This document shows, piece by piece, positions 34,838 through 48,619 of a stretch of DNA of 64,000 nucleotides. Every line of letters begins with the position of its first letter. The first letter of the stretch is position 1. The stretch covers positions 42,717,083 to 42,781,082 of the forward strand of contig CM070874.1 of assembly GCA_036365515.1 (NCBI GenBank), in the 5' to 3' direction. The position numbers and the translations under genes were made by a program. The DNA is from Torymus aiolomorphi. Lineage: Eukaryota > Arthropoda > Insecta > Hymenoptera > Torymidae. Under the pieces are notes generated by a model. The model made no database searches. It saw nothing but the letters and a program-made list of their open reading frames with translations, and was not told the origin of the DNA.

Positions 34838-35681
34838 TCATCAAATAAAAGTACAGAATCGGTTTAGTTGGGTTGAGTTACCCCGAAATAAAAAAAAAAT
34901 GATTCAAATAGCTTCTCTAGTTGCTGAGGAAATCAGAAGCAAAGATCTATACGTTGCGCGCAGTGCGTTCTATTACTATATATATCGGTTCCCCTCAGCC
35001 GCCGCGCGCCCCCCACCGCTTCGCCACTTTCGTGCGCTCGAGCGTTTTTGGTCAACTCTGACAACTGTTTTCAAGTATACAGCAGTATTTAATCAAAAAT
35101 CCAAGATAGACGTTTTGTAGTACAACATTTGAACTTTCAGAATCTTTTTTGATAGTTGAAATCGGATCATCCGTAGAGCATACAGCCTCGCTCAAAAATA
35201 GCGTACTAAAAATTTGAAATCGCGATTACGCAAAAACTAATAATCGCACAGCCCCTGGTTTTCGCACACATAAAGTACATGTGAATTACTATCGATTCGC
35301 CAGAGATATGCGCTACATCTTTAAAAATGGCGGAGATATGAATTTTTGAAAAACACTCATTTTTTCGGGTTTTCACGTTTTTCTCCGTAACTAATCATCC
35401 GATCGATTCGATCAACATCTAATTTTGTTCGTAATTTCATTTACTACAATTTATCTCATTGGACCATCAAGATCGGTCCACTAGTTTCGGTTTTATAAGC
35501 AAAAAACCAAAAAAGCGCTTTTTTTGCATTAAATTGTTAATAACAAATATAAGGAACAGATTTGGTTGTTGTATTTTATACCAGTTATACTGTGGATTAT
35601 TCTACGTAGGATAGCGCTTACCGCTTGCTGATAAGATTTGTGGCAGGAAAATGCTGATTTTTTTCTCTATTGACTGGCCTA
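34838..35681 (-). repeat. Right terminal inverted repeat of the 13-kb element, with inward promoter-like motif
   Basis: Mirror of the left arm. On the minus strand CCGATATATATAGTAATAG (near 34,972-34,990) lies about 1.5 kb upstream of the first coding exon and points toward it, so the arm may supply the element's promoter; this is inference. Confidence 0.8.
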
Positions 35682-35684
35682 TCA

Positions 35685-36368
35685 CAATGTTAACGGTAGT
35701 CTTACAAGAGAATTACAATCTGAGTTTTATGAAAATTTTGAGTGTTCAATAATTAAATAGTTGAGTTTTGACATCTTGTTGTGTGTACGCAACGTGAGTT
35801 ATAATTAATAATCATGGTGTTGAATTGAATAGAAATCTTTCACTAGAGATAACTGACCTGGTAAGATATGAGTTTGTTGCTGTATTAGAGATGAGTTTGG
35901 CCGCTGTTGAATGTGGAGATTTGTCAAAAAATTTTTCCTCGGTTCACGTACAATGAAGCTGATTAAATACAAAATAGCAAACAAATGTTGTTGATTCGAT
36001 GCATGTGAGAATTACTGACAATCAAATGGTAATGCAGCTCCTGTGCCAACACGTAGTTGATAACCTAATCTCGCGTGGAGTGAGTTTTGCTACCTTGCAG
36101 CCGAAGCGATTCTACTAATCGTCGATGCACTTTGAGTTGATGCGTGAACGATGGTGAGAAGTGCACGTGAGCATATCCGATGTCAATGAGTAGAGCCAGT
36201 GAATATAAGTTGAGTGTGACCGATGAAAATTGCAGTAGCTGATGCCGAGAGATGGTACCTCGTGGCGAGCTGATTGCAGAGAGCGAGGCCTTGACCTCGC
36301 TTCCATCTTCTCACCTCGTACCTATCACTGGGGCGCTAATCAAGTTGGCATCTCTCCCATTTACTTAT

Positions 36369-36424
<56 letters not shown>

Positions 36425-38528
36425 CCTTTTTGTAATAATTTTATGAGATCTTGGTATGTAAAATTATTATAGAAAGGGTTACCTTTAAAAAAACGCGCCT
36501 TTCTATCTACCTCTTGGGTGGCGTGGAAAATATAGACAACACATTCATTTTTAAATTAACAATGTATATACATTGTTTAATGTTTCACCGCGTTTTATAA
36601 CGTCCCAAAAATGTTATTACATAATTTAAGTTTCCTTTTATAATTAAGTTCTTTGACTAACAAAACTATTTTGTAAATAAAATAATTTTTTTATAAAATA
36701 AAATATTAATGAGTACATTAATTTTCGTAGGATGCTTTGGAAGTTCAAATCAAATCATTGATATTCAACGTCAGGGGTTGAAAGCGCTTATAATCGGAAC
36801 GTATACTAGTTTGCGACAATAACAAAGTCGACGGAAGTCAGAGCGCGGCGAAACATTCGACCGGTCGAGCAGCCGCAAGCTATAGAAGTAGTCCAGGCAA
36901 ACTAGCATTTTTCATTACCATGACTGTGAACAGTAATGTCTCAGCGGATTCTTATAGTTTCCGATAGTAGAAACATAATGTATATAGTTGCTGCTTGAGA
37001 ATAGTGAAATTTCATTGTTTAAACAATTCTCAAAGTTGAAAAAAACGGATTTTTGCTTATATATTTGCAAATATTGATCTGACAGACAAAAGTCCTAATT
37101 GAAAGTTGTAGATATTAAAACGATCTATCGAGTAAGCTGCTTACCGAAATTATATGTTAATTAGTTCATTAGTTATTACAAATAAACCGTCTAAAATCGC
37201 CATTTTTTAAATTATCAATAAAAAATTCAGATTTTGTCATTGAGGCTCGAAAAGTACTTGTAAAGGTAGGTCTTACTCACCTTTATTACCAGCCATTAAG
37301 CCGAATCTGAAAAATTATTTTTTAAGACTGTACGTTATTAACTAAAAAAATTTTTTTTTTTACAGGAATTTCTACGTTTTTGAGCAGTCGTACAGAAGTC
37401 TGGGAGGGTTCATTTTAACTTAAAGAGTTGAACTTTCATGACCAAAAAAGACCTACGCGATTAAACAATTAAAAGTTATTTAAAAAACGCTTTAAAAAAT
37501 GTACTCCAAAATATTTATAAACAATAGGCTCGCACGGTTAGACTATTATAGTTAGAAACTTCTCGACTTGATATTCGTAAAGTAGGCATTTTTTAAGAAA
37601 TTTTAAGACCTGAATGGTTGCTCTAGCATAATTAGAAGCTGAGATAATCTTTTTTTTTTTAATCACTGCGGCCTTATTTTTAAACATTAAGGAACAAAAT
37701 ATGATGCTTTGCTAAGTTCGATAGTTGTTCTAATATTAAACAAATTTTGAATGTTATTTATTTACAACCGCATGCATGGTTGATTGATAAAGACAAATGT
37801 TTTCACGGCCGTGAGCTGCTCGCAGCAACGGAACGCGCGCAGCGGCTGCTTGGCGGCCGGCACGCATGTGCGGTACGACTCCGCGCGTGAACTTCGCACG
37901 CTCACACTCGAAGACTATACATTTTCTCGGCTTCTACTAATCGGAATTTCATTATTTTTTATTTTTTGAGCAAAAATCTGTGAGGGCGTTAATTAATATA
38001 TTAATTTCATTAATAATATCAATTAATATATTATTTGAATGTAATAATATGGTCGCAATTAAACAGTAAAATAACATGAATTTTTTAGATATTAAAATCT
38101 TACTTGCAATTATAAATTTCTTATTATTATAATTAATTATTTCATGAAATAAATATAATAACTCTATTTTACCAAGAACAAACTTTATCGAAATAAATTG
38201 AGCCAATACTATTTAATAATAATAATCGTATTATTTTTCTTATTTTAATTTACTGTGTAAACTACTGTTAGTTATTTATGTGTATAATTATTCAAAAATT
38301 TACTTAGAGTATATTTTGAATGAATAGTATTTGATTTGAATAGTACTATAATATTATCATTTAAAATAAATGTCATTAGTTAGGAACCCTAATTACAGTA
38401 AATTTCTGAAGAACCGAAATTTTTGTATTATTTTAAAGTATAATTTATTGGAGGGAAACCCTGTACAAATTAGAAAATCTTGTTTATGTAATCGATGGCG
38501 GATTTTTGTTACACAGAGTAATTTACGC
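35685..38528. other. Non-genic flank with (GA)n tract and a GC-rich island
   Basis: No gene is supported. The stretch contains a 53-bp (GA)n tract at 36,370-36,422 and a short GC-rich island at about 37,800-37,910 (CACGGCCGTGAGCTGCTCGC) that could be a promoter or recent insertion but has no coding continuation. The rest is AT-rich. Confidence 0.45.
36370..36422. repeat. (GA)n microsatellite
   Basis: Uninterrupted GA dinucleotides; reading frames through it are artefacts. Confidence 0.95.
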
Positions 38529-39145
38529 CTCTGAAGTTGGCATAACACTTTTGCAGAAATGAAAATCTAAGTAGCGGATATTTTGCCGTAAATTATCCGT
38601 AAATTATCCGTGAAAGCCGCAATTTTGCCGCGGCAATTTTTATTACAAAATTCAAATGTCCTGCCATCTTCAGATGAAGTTAGCAAACCACCCCCCAAAA
38701 CCTAAGTTTACATTAGTCCTACCGAAACCAAACGCACATAGGAATTTGCCGCTTTTTTGCCGCAAAAGAACAGTGTTATATAGAAAATGAAATTACAATT
38801 AATATTATAATTATAAACAATAATTATGTCAAACACTAAGAAGATAGCAAACCACGGCTCAGAAACTAATTTTAGACCACTTATACCGCCGCCGTACTAG
38901 CACAGGAATTTACCGCTTTTTTGCCGTGAGACAGTGGTGTTATGCAGAGAACGAAAAACTATTTTTTACTATTGTTATAAATAATAGTTGCGTTAATTCA
39001 CATGAAAATAGCAGACCACGGCCATGAAACTAACTTTAGACGACCCATACCGCCGCCATACTAGCACAGGAATTTGCCGCTTTTTTGCCGTGAGGCAACA
39101 CTGTTATGTAGAAGACGAAAAAATAGTTTTTAATATTTGTTATAA

Positions 39146-41188
39146 GGCCGAATCCATTTCAAATCAGGTGGACCGCGTATGCCTATGTCACCGATCATTT
39201 TGGAATTAAAGTATTCATGTTCTTCTCCAAAAATTATTTGACCCGTATATTTTTATTTTTTTGTTGCATCAAAATTTCATGCGTTCAGCAATGGCAAAAA
39301 ATTCGGAGAAAAACCTTACTTAGAAAAAAATTTTTTCAATGTAATTTTCAAACCGTTACTGCTTCACCAGTTTTTTAAGCTTTTTAGCATGTAACACATA
39401 ATTTCACTAAGGTTTGAGTCCTCTTTCACGTTCTTTATGTTATTTTAAAAAAAAATAAAAAATGCACAAGTTATGTACTTTTTACTGAAAAATGCACTTT
39501 TTAGAAAAGTGCATTTTTCTCAAAAACGCCATTTTCTTTTTGCTCAATTTTTTTTTGTCCTGATAGAGGACCTAAATACCTATCTAGACGTATTTGTGAA
39601 ATTTCCGACCCGTGCCCAGGAATAGCGATCATTAATGAGATAATACACAAACAAATTTTTCACGCTTAACCCTTACATATATTCAATGGTATAACAGTCA
39701 ATATAAAGGTTTTTATCTTTGTGCGTAAGCAATATACAAGTACACATAGTATCTGTTGTATTTTTTATTTTTGTCTTTTAGATTTTTTATTTTTATATCT
39801 ACCTTTCTTTTTCTGCTTCATTGTTCTTACTTCAGTAAGGGGACAATCAGCGGTCTTTGCTGTGAAACAATGCATTAGACAATGTTGAAAGTATATTTTT
39901 CGTTTTCTTTTTTACGTAATTTTCAATTGATTTTTTACGTATAAGATTCTTCCTCTTAAGAGGCGATACACATCCTGAGAAAAATGTACTTATTTTATTA
40001 TTAAATTCTTCCACGCCTTCTGGAGTACTTGGCAAAAAATCTTCATCTCTATCGATTCCGTTGTCGATAAAATTATCATCCGTTCAAAATTCATTTTCAG
40101 TGCTAGTCACCAATTCTAAATCATGCTCTTAACAACGTCTACACAGATATGTAGAGGGGGTCAAAGGTAAATCAGGATAGAGAAGCTTCAATGGATGAGC
40201 AAGATTTAAAACGCACGGAATTAGGTTCGTAAAAATTTTTTTTGTGCTTATTTAAAAAATCTGCACATTTGATTCTCTTCGTTGAATAATTTTGAGACAT
40301 CGTAGTTAAGTTAATCAGGTAAAATATATAACAATTTTCAAAAATATGATAGTTTTAAAAAATACTGGAGGTGTACTTATAGCAGAAACCGAACTTTTCT
40401 TGGTACATAAAAGATCTAACGATAGCCATCTAGCGGACCAATGTATAAGTACATAAACTCATACGTGTACATATATGTATTACTTACGCTCATGTACATA
40501 TATGTATTACTTAACTGCTAAAAACAAAGGTAGTTATCAAAATAAAAAATCTAAAAGACAAAAATAAAAAATACAACAGATACTATGTGTACTTGTATAT
40601 TGCTTACGCACAAAGATAAAAACCTTTATATTGACTGTTATACCATTGACTATATGTAAGGGTTAAGCGTGAAAAATTTGTTTGTGTATTATCTCATTAA
40701 TGATCGCTATTCCTGGGCACGGGTCGGAAATTTCACAAATACGTCTAGATAGGTATTTAGGTCCTCTATCAGGGCAAAAAAAAATTGAGCAAAAAAAAAT
40801 GGCGTTTTTGAGAAAAATGCACTTTTCTAAAAAGTCCATTTTTCAGTAAAAAGTACATAACTCGTGCATTTTTATTTTTTTTTTTTTTAAATAACATAAA
40901 GAACGTGAAAGAGGGCTCAAACCTTAGTGAAATTATGTGTTACACGCTAAAAAGCTTAAAAAACTGGTGAAGCAGTAGCGGTTTGAAAATTACATTGAAA
41001 AAATTTTTTTCTAAGTAAGGTTTTTCTCCGAATTTTTTGCCATTGCTGAACGCATGAAATTTTGATGCTACAAAAAAATAAAAATATACGGGTCAAATAA
41101 TTTTTGGAGAAGAACATGAATACTTTAATTCCAAAATGATCGGTGACATAGGCATACACGGTCCACCTGATTTGAAATGGATTCGGCC
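39146..41188. mobile_element. 2,043-bp fold-back element inserted in the satellite (ATAA duplication)
   Basis: Ends GGCCGAATCCATTTC are exact inverted repeats; arms of about 660 bp (39,146-39,807 and 40,524-41,188) flank a ~720-bp loop. ATAA at 39,142-39,145 and 41,189-41,192 is the target duplication. Deleting the element plus one ATAA restores GTTATAAATAATAG exactly as in neighbouring satellite units. The loop contains a decayed coding remnant. Confidence 0.85.
39841..40090 (-). pseudogene. Decayed coding remnant in the loop of the 2,043-bp fold-back
   Basis: Minus-strand frame of 62 codons from 40,035 (PSTPEGVEEFNNKISTFF, then Lys-rich, ending at 39,847), with an acidic stretch upstream in the same frame interrupted by a stop near 40,085. 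The composition (acidic, then basic) looks like real protein but I cannot assign it; it may be a leftover of the autonomous parent. Confidence 0.3.
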
Positions 41189-44100
41189 ATAAATAATAGT
41201 TGCGTAAATTCATATGAAGGTAGCAAACCACAGCCATGAAACTAACTTTAGACGACTTATCCCGCGCCATACTAGCACAGGAATTTGCCGCTTTTTTGCC
41301 GTGAGACAGTGGTGTTATGTAGAAAACGAAAAAATATTTTTGACTATTGTTATAAATAATAGTTGCGTCAAACAATAACAAGATAGTAGACCTCGACCTA
41401 GAAACTAACTTTAGACGACAGTTAACACGACTATACTGGCATAGGTATTTGCCGCTTTTTTGCCGTGAGGCAACGGTGTTATATAAAAGATGAAAAAATA
41501 ATTTTTAATATTTGTTATAAATAATAGTTGCATAAATTCATATGAAGGTAGCAAACCACGGCCATGAAACTAACTTTAGACGACTCATACCGCCGCCATA
41601 CTGGCACAGGACTTTGCCGCTTTTTTGCCGTGAGACAGCGGTCTTATGTAGAAAAAGGAAAAATTTGTTTTATTATTATAAACAAAAATTATGTCAAACA
41701 ATAAGAAGAAAGCAGACCTCACTCCAGAAACTAACTTTAGACGACACTTTACGCCACCATGCTAGCACAGGAATTTGCCGCTTTTTTGCCGTGAGCCAAC
41801 GGTGTTATATAGAAGTAGAAAAAATAATTTTTAATATTTGTTATAAATAATAGTTGCGTAAATTCATATGAAGGCAGCAGACCACGGCCATGAAACTAAC
41901 TTTAGACGACCCATACCACCGCCACACTAGCACAGGAATTTGCCGCTTTTTTGCCGTGAGGCAACGGTGTTATGTAGAAGACGAAAAAATAGTTTTTAAT
42001 ATTTGTTATAAATAATAGTTGCGTAAATTCATATGAAGGGAGCAAACCACGGCCATGAAACTAACTTTAGACGACTCATACCGCCGCCATACTGGCACAG
42101 GACTTTGCCGCTTTTTTGCCGTGAGACAGAGGTGTTATGTAGAAAAAGGAAAAATTTGTTTTATTATTATAAACAAAAATTATGTCAAACAATAAGAAGA
42201 AAGCAGACCTCACTCCAGAAACTAACTTTAGACGACACTTAACGCCACCATGCTAGCACAGGAATTTGCCGCTTTTTTGCCGTGAGGCAACGGTGTTATA
42301 TAGAAGTAGAAAAAATAATTTTTAATATTTGTTATAAATAATAGTTGCGTAAATTCATATGAAGGCAGCAGACCACGGCCATGAAACTAACTTTAGACGA
42401 CCCATACCACCGCCGTACAGCACAGGAATTTGCCGCTTTTTTGCCGTGAGGCAACGGTGTTATGTAGAAAAAGAAAAAAAAATGTTTTATTATCATAAAC
42501 AAAAATTATGTCAAACAATAGGAAGAAAGCAGACCACGGCCATGAAACTAACTTTAGACGACCTATACCGCCACCATACTGGCACAGGAATTTGCCGCTT
42601 TTTTGCCGTGAGGCAACGGTGTTATGTAGAAGACGAAAAAATAGTTTTTAATATTTGTTATAAATAATAGTTGCGTAAATTCATATGAAGGTAGCAAACC
42701 ACGGCCATGAAACTAACTTTAGACGACTTATCCCGCGCCATACCAGCACAGGAATTTGCCGCTTTTTTGCCGTGAGACAGTGGTGTTATGTAGAAAACGA
42801 AAAAATATTTTTGACTATTGTTATAAGTAATAGTTGCGTCAAACAATAACAAGATAGTAGACCTCGACCTAGAAACTAACTTTAGACGACAGTTAACACG
42901 ACTATACTGGCATAGGTATTTGCCGCTTTTTTGCCGTGAGGCAACGGTGTTATATAAAAGATGAAAAAATAATTTTTAATATTTGTTATAAATAATAGTT
43001 GCATAAATTCATATGAAGGTAGCAAACCACGGCCATGAAACTAACTTTAGACGACTCATACCGCCGCCATACTGGCACAGGACTTTGCCGCTTTTTTGCC
43101 GTGAGATAGCGGTCTTATGTAGAAAAAGGAAAAATTTGTTTTATTATTATAAACAAAAATTATGTCAAACAATAAGAAGAAAGCAGACCTCACTCCAGAA
43201 ACTAACTTTAGACGACACTTTACGCCACCATGCTAGCACAGGAATTTGCCGCTTTTTTGCCGTGAGCCAACGGTGTTATATAGAAGTAGAAAAAATAATT
43301 TTTAATATTTGTTATAAATAATAGTTGCGTAAATTCATATGAAGGCAGCAGACCACGGCCATGAAACTAACTTTAGACGACCCATACCACCGCCACACTA
43401 GCACAGGAATTTGCCGCTTTTTTGCCGTGAGGCAACGGTGTTATGTAGAAGACGAAAAAATAGTTTTTAATATTTGTTATAAATAATAGTTGCGTAAATT
43501 CATATGAAGGGAGCAAACCACGGCCATGAAACTAACTTTAGACGACTCATACCGCCGCCATACTGGCACAGGACTTTGCCGCTTTTTTGCCGTGAGACAG
43601 AGGTGTTATGTAGAAAAAGGAAAAATTTGTTTTATTATTATAAACAAAAATTATGTCAAACAATAAGAAGAAAGCAGACCTCACTCCAGAAACTAACTTT
43701 AGACGACACTTAACGCCACCATGCTAGCACAGGAATTTGCCGCTTTTTTGCCGTGAGGCAACGGTGTTATATAGAAGTAGAAAAAATAATTTTTAATATT
43801 TGTTATAAATAATAGTTGCGTAAATTCATATGAAGGCAGCAGACCACGGCAATGAAACTAACTTTAGACGACCCATACCACCGCCATACAGCACAGGAAT
43901 TTGCCGCTTTTTTGCCGTGAGGCAACGGTGTTATGTAGAAGACGAAAAAATAGTTTTTAATATTTGTTATAAATAATAGTTGTGTAAATTCATATGAAGG
44001 GAGCAAACCACGGCCATGAAACTAACTTTAGACGACTCATACCGCCGCCATACTGGCACAGGACTTTGCCGCTTTTTTGCCGTGAGACAGAGGTGTTATG

Positions 44101-47100
44101 TAGAAAAAGGAAAAATTTGTTTTATTATTATAAACAAAAATTATGTCAAACAATAAGAAGAAAGCAGACCTCACTCCAGAAACTAACTTTAGACGACACT
44201 TAACGCCACCATGCTAGCACAGGAATTCGCCGCTTTTTTGCCGTGAGGCAACGGTGTTATGTAGAAGACGAAAAAATAGTTTTTAATATTTGTTATAAAT
44301 AATAGTTGCGTAAATTCATATGAAGGGAGCAAACCACGGCCATGAAACTAACTTTAGACGACTCATACCGCCGCCATACTGGTACAGGACTTTACCGCTT
44401 TTTTGCCGTGAGACAGAGGTGTTATGTAGAAGACGAAAAAATAGTTTTTAATATTTGTTATAAATAATAGTTGCGTAAATTCATATGAAGGAAGCAAACC
44501 ACGGCCATGAAACTAACTTTAGACGACTTATACCGTCGCCATACTAGCCCAGGAATTTGCCGCTTTTTTGCCGTGAGACAGAGGTGTTATGTAGAAAAAG
44601 AAAAAAAAATGTTTTATTATCATAAACAAAAATTATGTCAAACAATAGGAAGAAAGCAGACCACGGCCATGAAACTAACTTTAGACGACCTATACCGCCA
44701 CCATACTGGCACAGGAATTTGCCGCTTTTTTGCCGTGAGGCAACGGTGTTATGTAGAAGACGAAAAAATAGTTTTTAATATTTGTTATAAATAATAGTTG
44801 CGTAAATTCATATGAAGGGAGCAAACCACGGCCATGAAACTAACTTTAGACGACTCATACCGCCGCCATACTGGCACAGGACTTTGCCGCTTTTTTGCCG
44901 TGAAACAGAGGTGTTATGTAGAAAAAGGAAAAATTTGTTTTATTATTATAAACAAAAATTATGTCAAACAATAAGAAGAAAGCAGACCTCACTACAGAAA
45001 CTAACTTTAGACGACACTTAACGCCACCATGCTAGCACAGGAATTCGCCGCTTTTTTGCCGTGAGGCAACGGTGTTATATAGAAGTAGAAAAAATAATTT
45101 TTAATATTTGTTATAAATAATAGTTGCGTAAATTCATATGAAGGTAGCAGACCACGGCCATGAAACTAACTTTAGACGACCTATACCGCCACCATACTAG
45201 CACAGGAATTTGCCGCATTTTTGCCGTGAGGCAACGGTGTTATGTAGAAAAAGAAAAAAAAATGTTTTATTATCATAAACAAAAATTATGTCAAACAATA
45301 GGAAGAAAGCAGACCACGGCCATGAAACTAACTTTAGACGACCTATACCGCCACCATACTGGCACAGGAATTTGCCGCTTTTTTGCCGTGAGGCAACGGT
45401 GTTATGTAGAAGACGAAAAAATAGTTTTTAATATTTGTTATAAATAATAGTTGCGTAAATTCATATGAAGGGAGCAAACCACGGCCATGAAACTAACTTT
45501 AGACGACTCATACCGCCGCCATACTGGCACAGGACTTTGCCGCTTTTTTGCCGTGAAACAGAGGTGTTATGTAGAAAAAGGAAAAATTTGTTTTATTATT
45601 ATAAACAAAAATTATGTCAAACAATAAGAAGAAAGCAGACCTCACTACAGAAACTAACTTTAGACGACACTTAACGCCACCATGCTAGCACAGGAATTCG
45701 CCGCTTTTTTGCCGTGAGGCAACGGTGTTATATAGAAGTAGAAAAAATAATTTTTAATATTTGTTATAAATAATAGTTGCGTAAATTCATATGAAGGTAG
45801 CAGACCACGGCCATGAAACTAACTTTAGACGACCTATACCGCCACCATACTAGCACAGGAATTTGCCGCATTTTTGCCGTGAGGCAACGGTGTTATGTAG
45901 AAAAAGAAAAAAAAATGTTTTATTATCATAAACAAAAATTATGTCAAACAATAGGAAGAAAGCAGACCACGGCCATGAAACTAACTTTAGACGACCTATA
46001 CCGCCACCATACTGGCACAGGAATTCGCCGCTTTTTTGCCGTGAGGCAACGGTGTTATGTAGAAGACGAAAAAATAGTTTTTAATATTTGTTATAAATAA
46101 TAGTTGCGTAAATTCATATGAAGGAAGCAAACCACGGCCATGAAACTAACTTTAGACGACTTATACCGTCGCCATACTAGCCCAGGAATTTGCCGCTTTT
46201 TTGCCGTGAGACAGAGGTGTTATGTAGAAAAAAGAAAAATTTGTTTTATTATTATAAACAAAAATTATGTCAAACAATAAGAAGAAAGCAGACCTCACTC
46301 CAGAAACTAACTTTAGACGACACTTAACGCCACCATGCTAACACAGGAATTAGCCGCTTTTTTGCCGTAAGGCAACGGTGTTATATAGAACTAGAAAAAA
46401 TAATTTTTAATATTTGTTATAAATAATAGTTGCGTAAATTCATATGAAGGTAGTAGACCACGGCCATGAAACTAACTTTGGACGACCTATACCGCCACCA
46501 TACTAGCACAGGAATTTTCCGCTTTTTTGCCGTGAGGCAACGGTGTTATGTAGAAGACGAAAAAATAGTTTTTAATATTTGTTATAAATAATAGTGGCGT
46601 AAATTCATATGAAGGTAGCAAACCACGGCCATGAAACTAACTTTAGACGACCTATACCGCCGCCATACTAGCACAGGAATTTGCCGCTTTTTTGCCGTGA
46701 GGCAACGGTGTTATGTAGAAGACGAAAAAATAGTTTTTAATATTTGTTATAAATAATAGTTGCGTAAATTCATATGAAGGAAGCAAACCACGGCCATGAA
46801 ACTAACTTTAGACGACTTATACCGTCGCCATACTAGCCCAGGAATTTGCCGCTTTTTTGCCGTGAGACAGAGGTGTTATGTAGAAAAAGGAAAAATTTGT
46901 TTTATTATTATAAACAAAAATTATGTCAAACAATAAGAAGAAAGCAGACCTCACTCCAGAAACTAACTTTAGACGACACTTAACGCCACCATGCTAACAC
47001 AGGAATTTGCCGCTTTTTTGCCGTAAGGCAACGGTGTTATATAGAACTAAAAAAAATAATTTTTAATATTTGTTATAAATAATAGTTGCGTAAATTCATA

Positions 47101-48289
47101 TGAAGGTAGTAGACCACGGCCATGAAACTAACTTTAGACGACCTATACCGCCACCATACTAGCACAGGAATTTGCCGCTTTTTTGCCATGAGGCAACGGT
47201 GTTATGTAGAAGACGAAAAAATAGTTTTTAATATTTGTTATAAATAATAGTGGCGTAAATTCATATGAAGGTAGCAAACCACGGCCATGAAACTAACTTT
47301 AGACGACCTATACCGCCGCCATACTAGCACAGGAATTTGCCGCTTTTTTGCCGTGAGTCAACGGTGTTATGTAGAAGACGAAAAAATAGTTTTTAATATT
47401 TGTTATAAATAATAGTTGCGTAAATTCATATGAAGGGAGCAAACCACGGCCATGAAACTAACTTTAGACGACTTATACCGCCGCCATACTAGCACAGGAA
47501 TTTTTCCGCTTTTGTGCCGTGAGACAGAGGTGTTATGTAGAAAAAGAAAAAAAAAATTGTTTTATTATTATAAACAAAAATGATGTCAAACAATAAGAAG
47601 AAAGCAGACCTCAATCCAGAAACTAACTTTAGACGATACTTAACGGCACCATACTAGCACAGGAATTTGCTGCTTTTTTGCCGTGAGGCAACGGTGTTAT
47701 ATAGAAGTAGAAAAAATAATTGTTAATATTTGTTATAAATAATAGTTGCGTAAATTCATATGAAGGTAGCAGACCACGGCCATGAAACTAACTTTAGACG
47801 ACCCATACCGCTGCCATACTAGCACAGGAATTTGCCGCTTTTTTGCCGTGTGGCAACGGTGTTATGTAGAAGACGAAAAAGTAGTTATTAATATTTGTTA
47901 TAAATAATAGTGGCGTAAATTCACATGAAAATAGCAGACCTCAATCCAGAAACTAACTTTATACGACTCATACCGCCGCAAATGTAGCTTAGGAATTGGC
48001 CGCTTTTTTGTCGTGATACAGTGGTGTTATGTAGAAGACGAAAAAATAATTTTTACGATTGTTATAAATAATATTATTTATAACAAATATTTAAAAAACC
48101 GCTGCCAATTCATTGGCCCGTTGCTTCCTCAAACTTAATTTTGTGATTCCTTTAATGAATTTTTAACAACAAAATTTATAATTTTTGCAACAAATTATGC
48201 CATAATTATTATTAAATTTATTTTGAAGATTAAAAAATATTAATGTTCATATTTATTCATTGATTTATTTATTTATATCAACCGGCAAG

Positions 48290-48485
48290 AATGTTCCAGG
48301 TTTAACATAATATATACGGCATGTTCTTGTTTGTGCACATAAGGATTGTGCACATATTTATTGTGCACAGATAGCATTGGTACAGATCTATATATATAGA
48401 TATATGACAATGTTAAAGTGTGCACAATTAATATGTGCGCAATCAGTATGTGCATAAACAAGAACACGTCATATATCCATATATA
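48290..48485. repeat. Imperfect hairpin in the centre of the 12.5-kb fold-back
   Basis: ATGTTCTTGTTTGTGCACAT (48,320 on) and GGATTGTGCACATA pair with TGTGCGCAATC and ATGTGCATAAACAAGAACAC ending near 48,467; the tip is ATATATATAGATATAT. Probably a small MITE. Confidence 0.65.
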
Positions 48486-48619
48486 CATAATATATAACAT
48501 CACGAGTACTCTCGAAGCGCGCGGTGACGGCTGTGATTTTATCGAAACTACACCACTTTTGTTTTTGTGACCTGGCAACCCGTTACACCCACCAACCAAA
48601 CCACTAATAAATTGATATC

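Larger units (their letters stand above)
22654..35681 (-). mobile_element. 13-kb DNA transposon with ~0.83-kb TIRs, TCA duplication (Academ-like)
   Basis: The ends are inverted copies: TAGGCCAATCAATAGAG at 22,654 and its complement ending at 35,681. Each is flanked by TCA (22,651-22,653 and 35,682-35,684), a 3-bp target duplication. The arms run to about 23,474 and from about 34,838. Inside is one minus-strand, intron-containing gene (23.6-33.4 kb) resembling XPG/PIN-nuclease proteins that I associate with Academ-type transposons (3-4 bp duplications reported for that superfamily). Two later insertions (26,835-27,721 and 28,288-32,425) split it; without them the element would be about 8 kb. 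The superfamily name is my best match from memory, not a search result. Confidence 0.7.
38790..48070 (+). repeat. ~163-bp satellite array with higher-order structure
   Basis: Each unit has CACGGCCATGAAACTAACTT, CTAGCACAGGAATTTGCCGC, TTTTTTGCCGTGAGGCAACG and TTATAAATAATAGTTGCG. Two main variants alternate (one with GTAGAAGACGAAAAAATAG, the other with GTAGAAAAAGGAAAAATTTG and CAGACCTCACTCCAGAAAC). Higher-order periods are visible: 1,471 bp (nine units; 41.54 vs 43.01 kb, 42.03 vs 43.50 kb) and 653 bp (four units; 44.81 vs 45.47 kb, 45.16 vs 45.81 kb). Recurrent 69-, 95- and 102-codon frames are by-products of the satellite, not genes. Confidence 0.9.

Noticed and set aside
34701..35120. 139-codon plus-strand frame
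   Set aside because: It runs into the terminal inverted repeat, is not kept in the left arm, and has no recognisable domain.
41542..46100. Repeated 69-, 95- and 102-codon plus-strand frames with near-identical proteins
   Set aside because: They recur at satellite spacing with the 163-bp unit, lack start-context or splice signals, and are fully explained by a stop-poor satellite frame.
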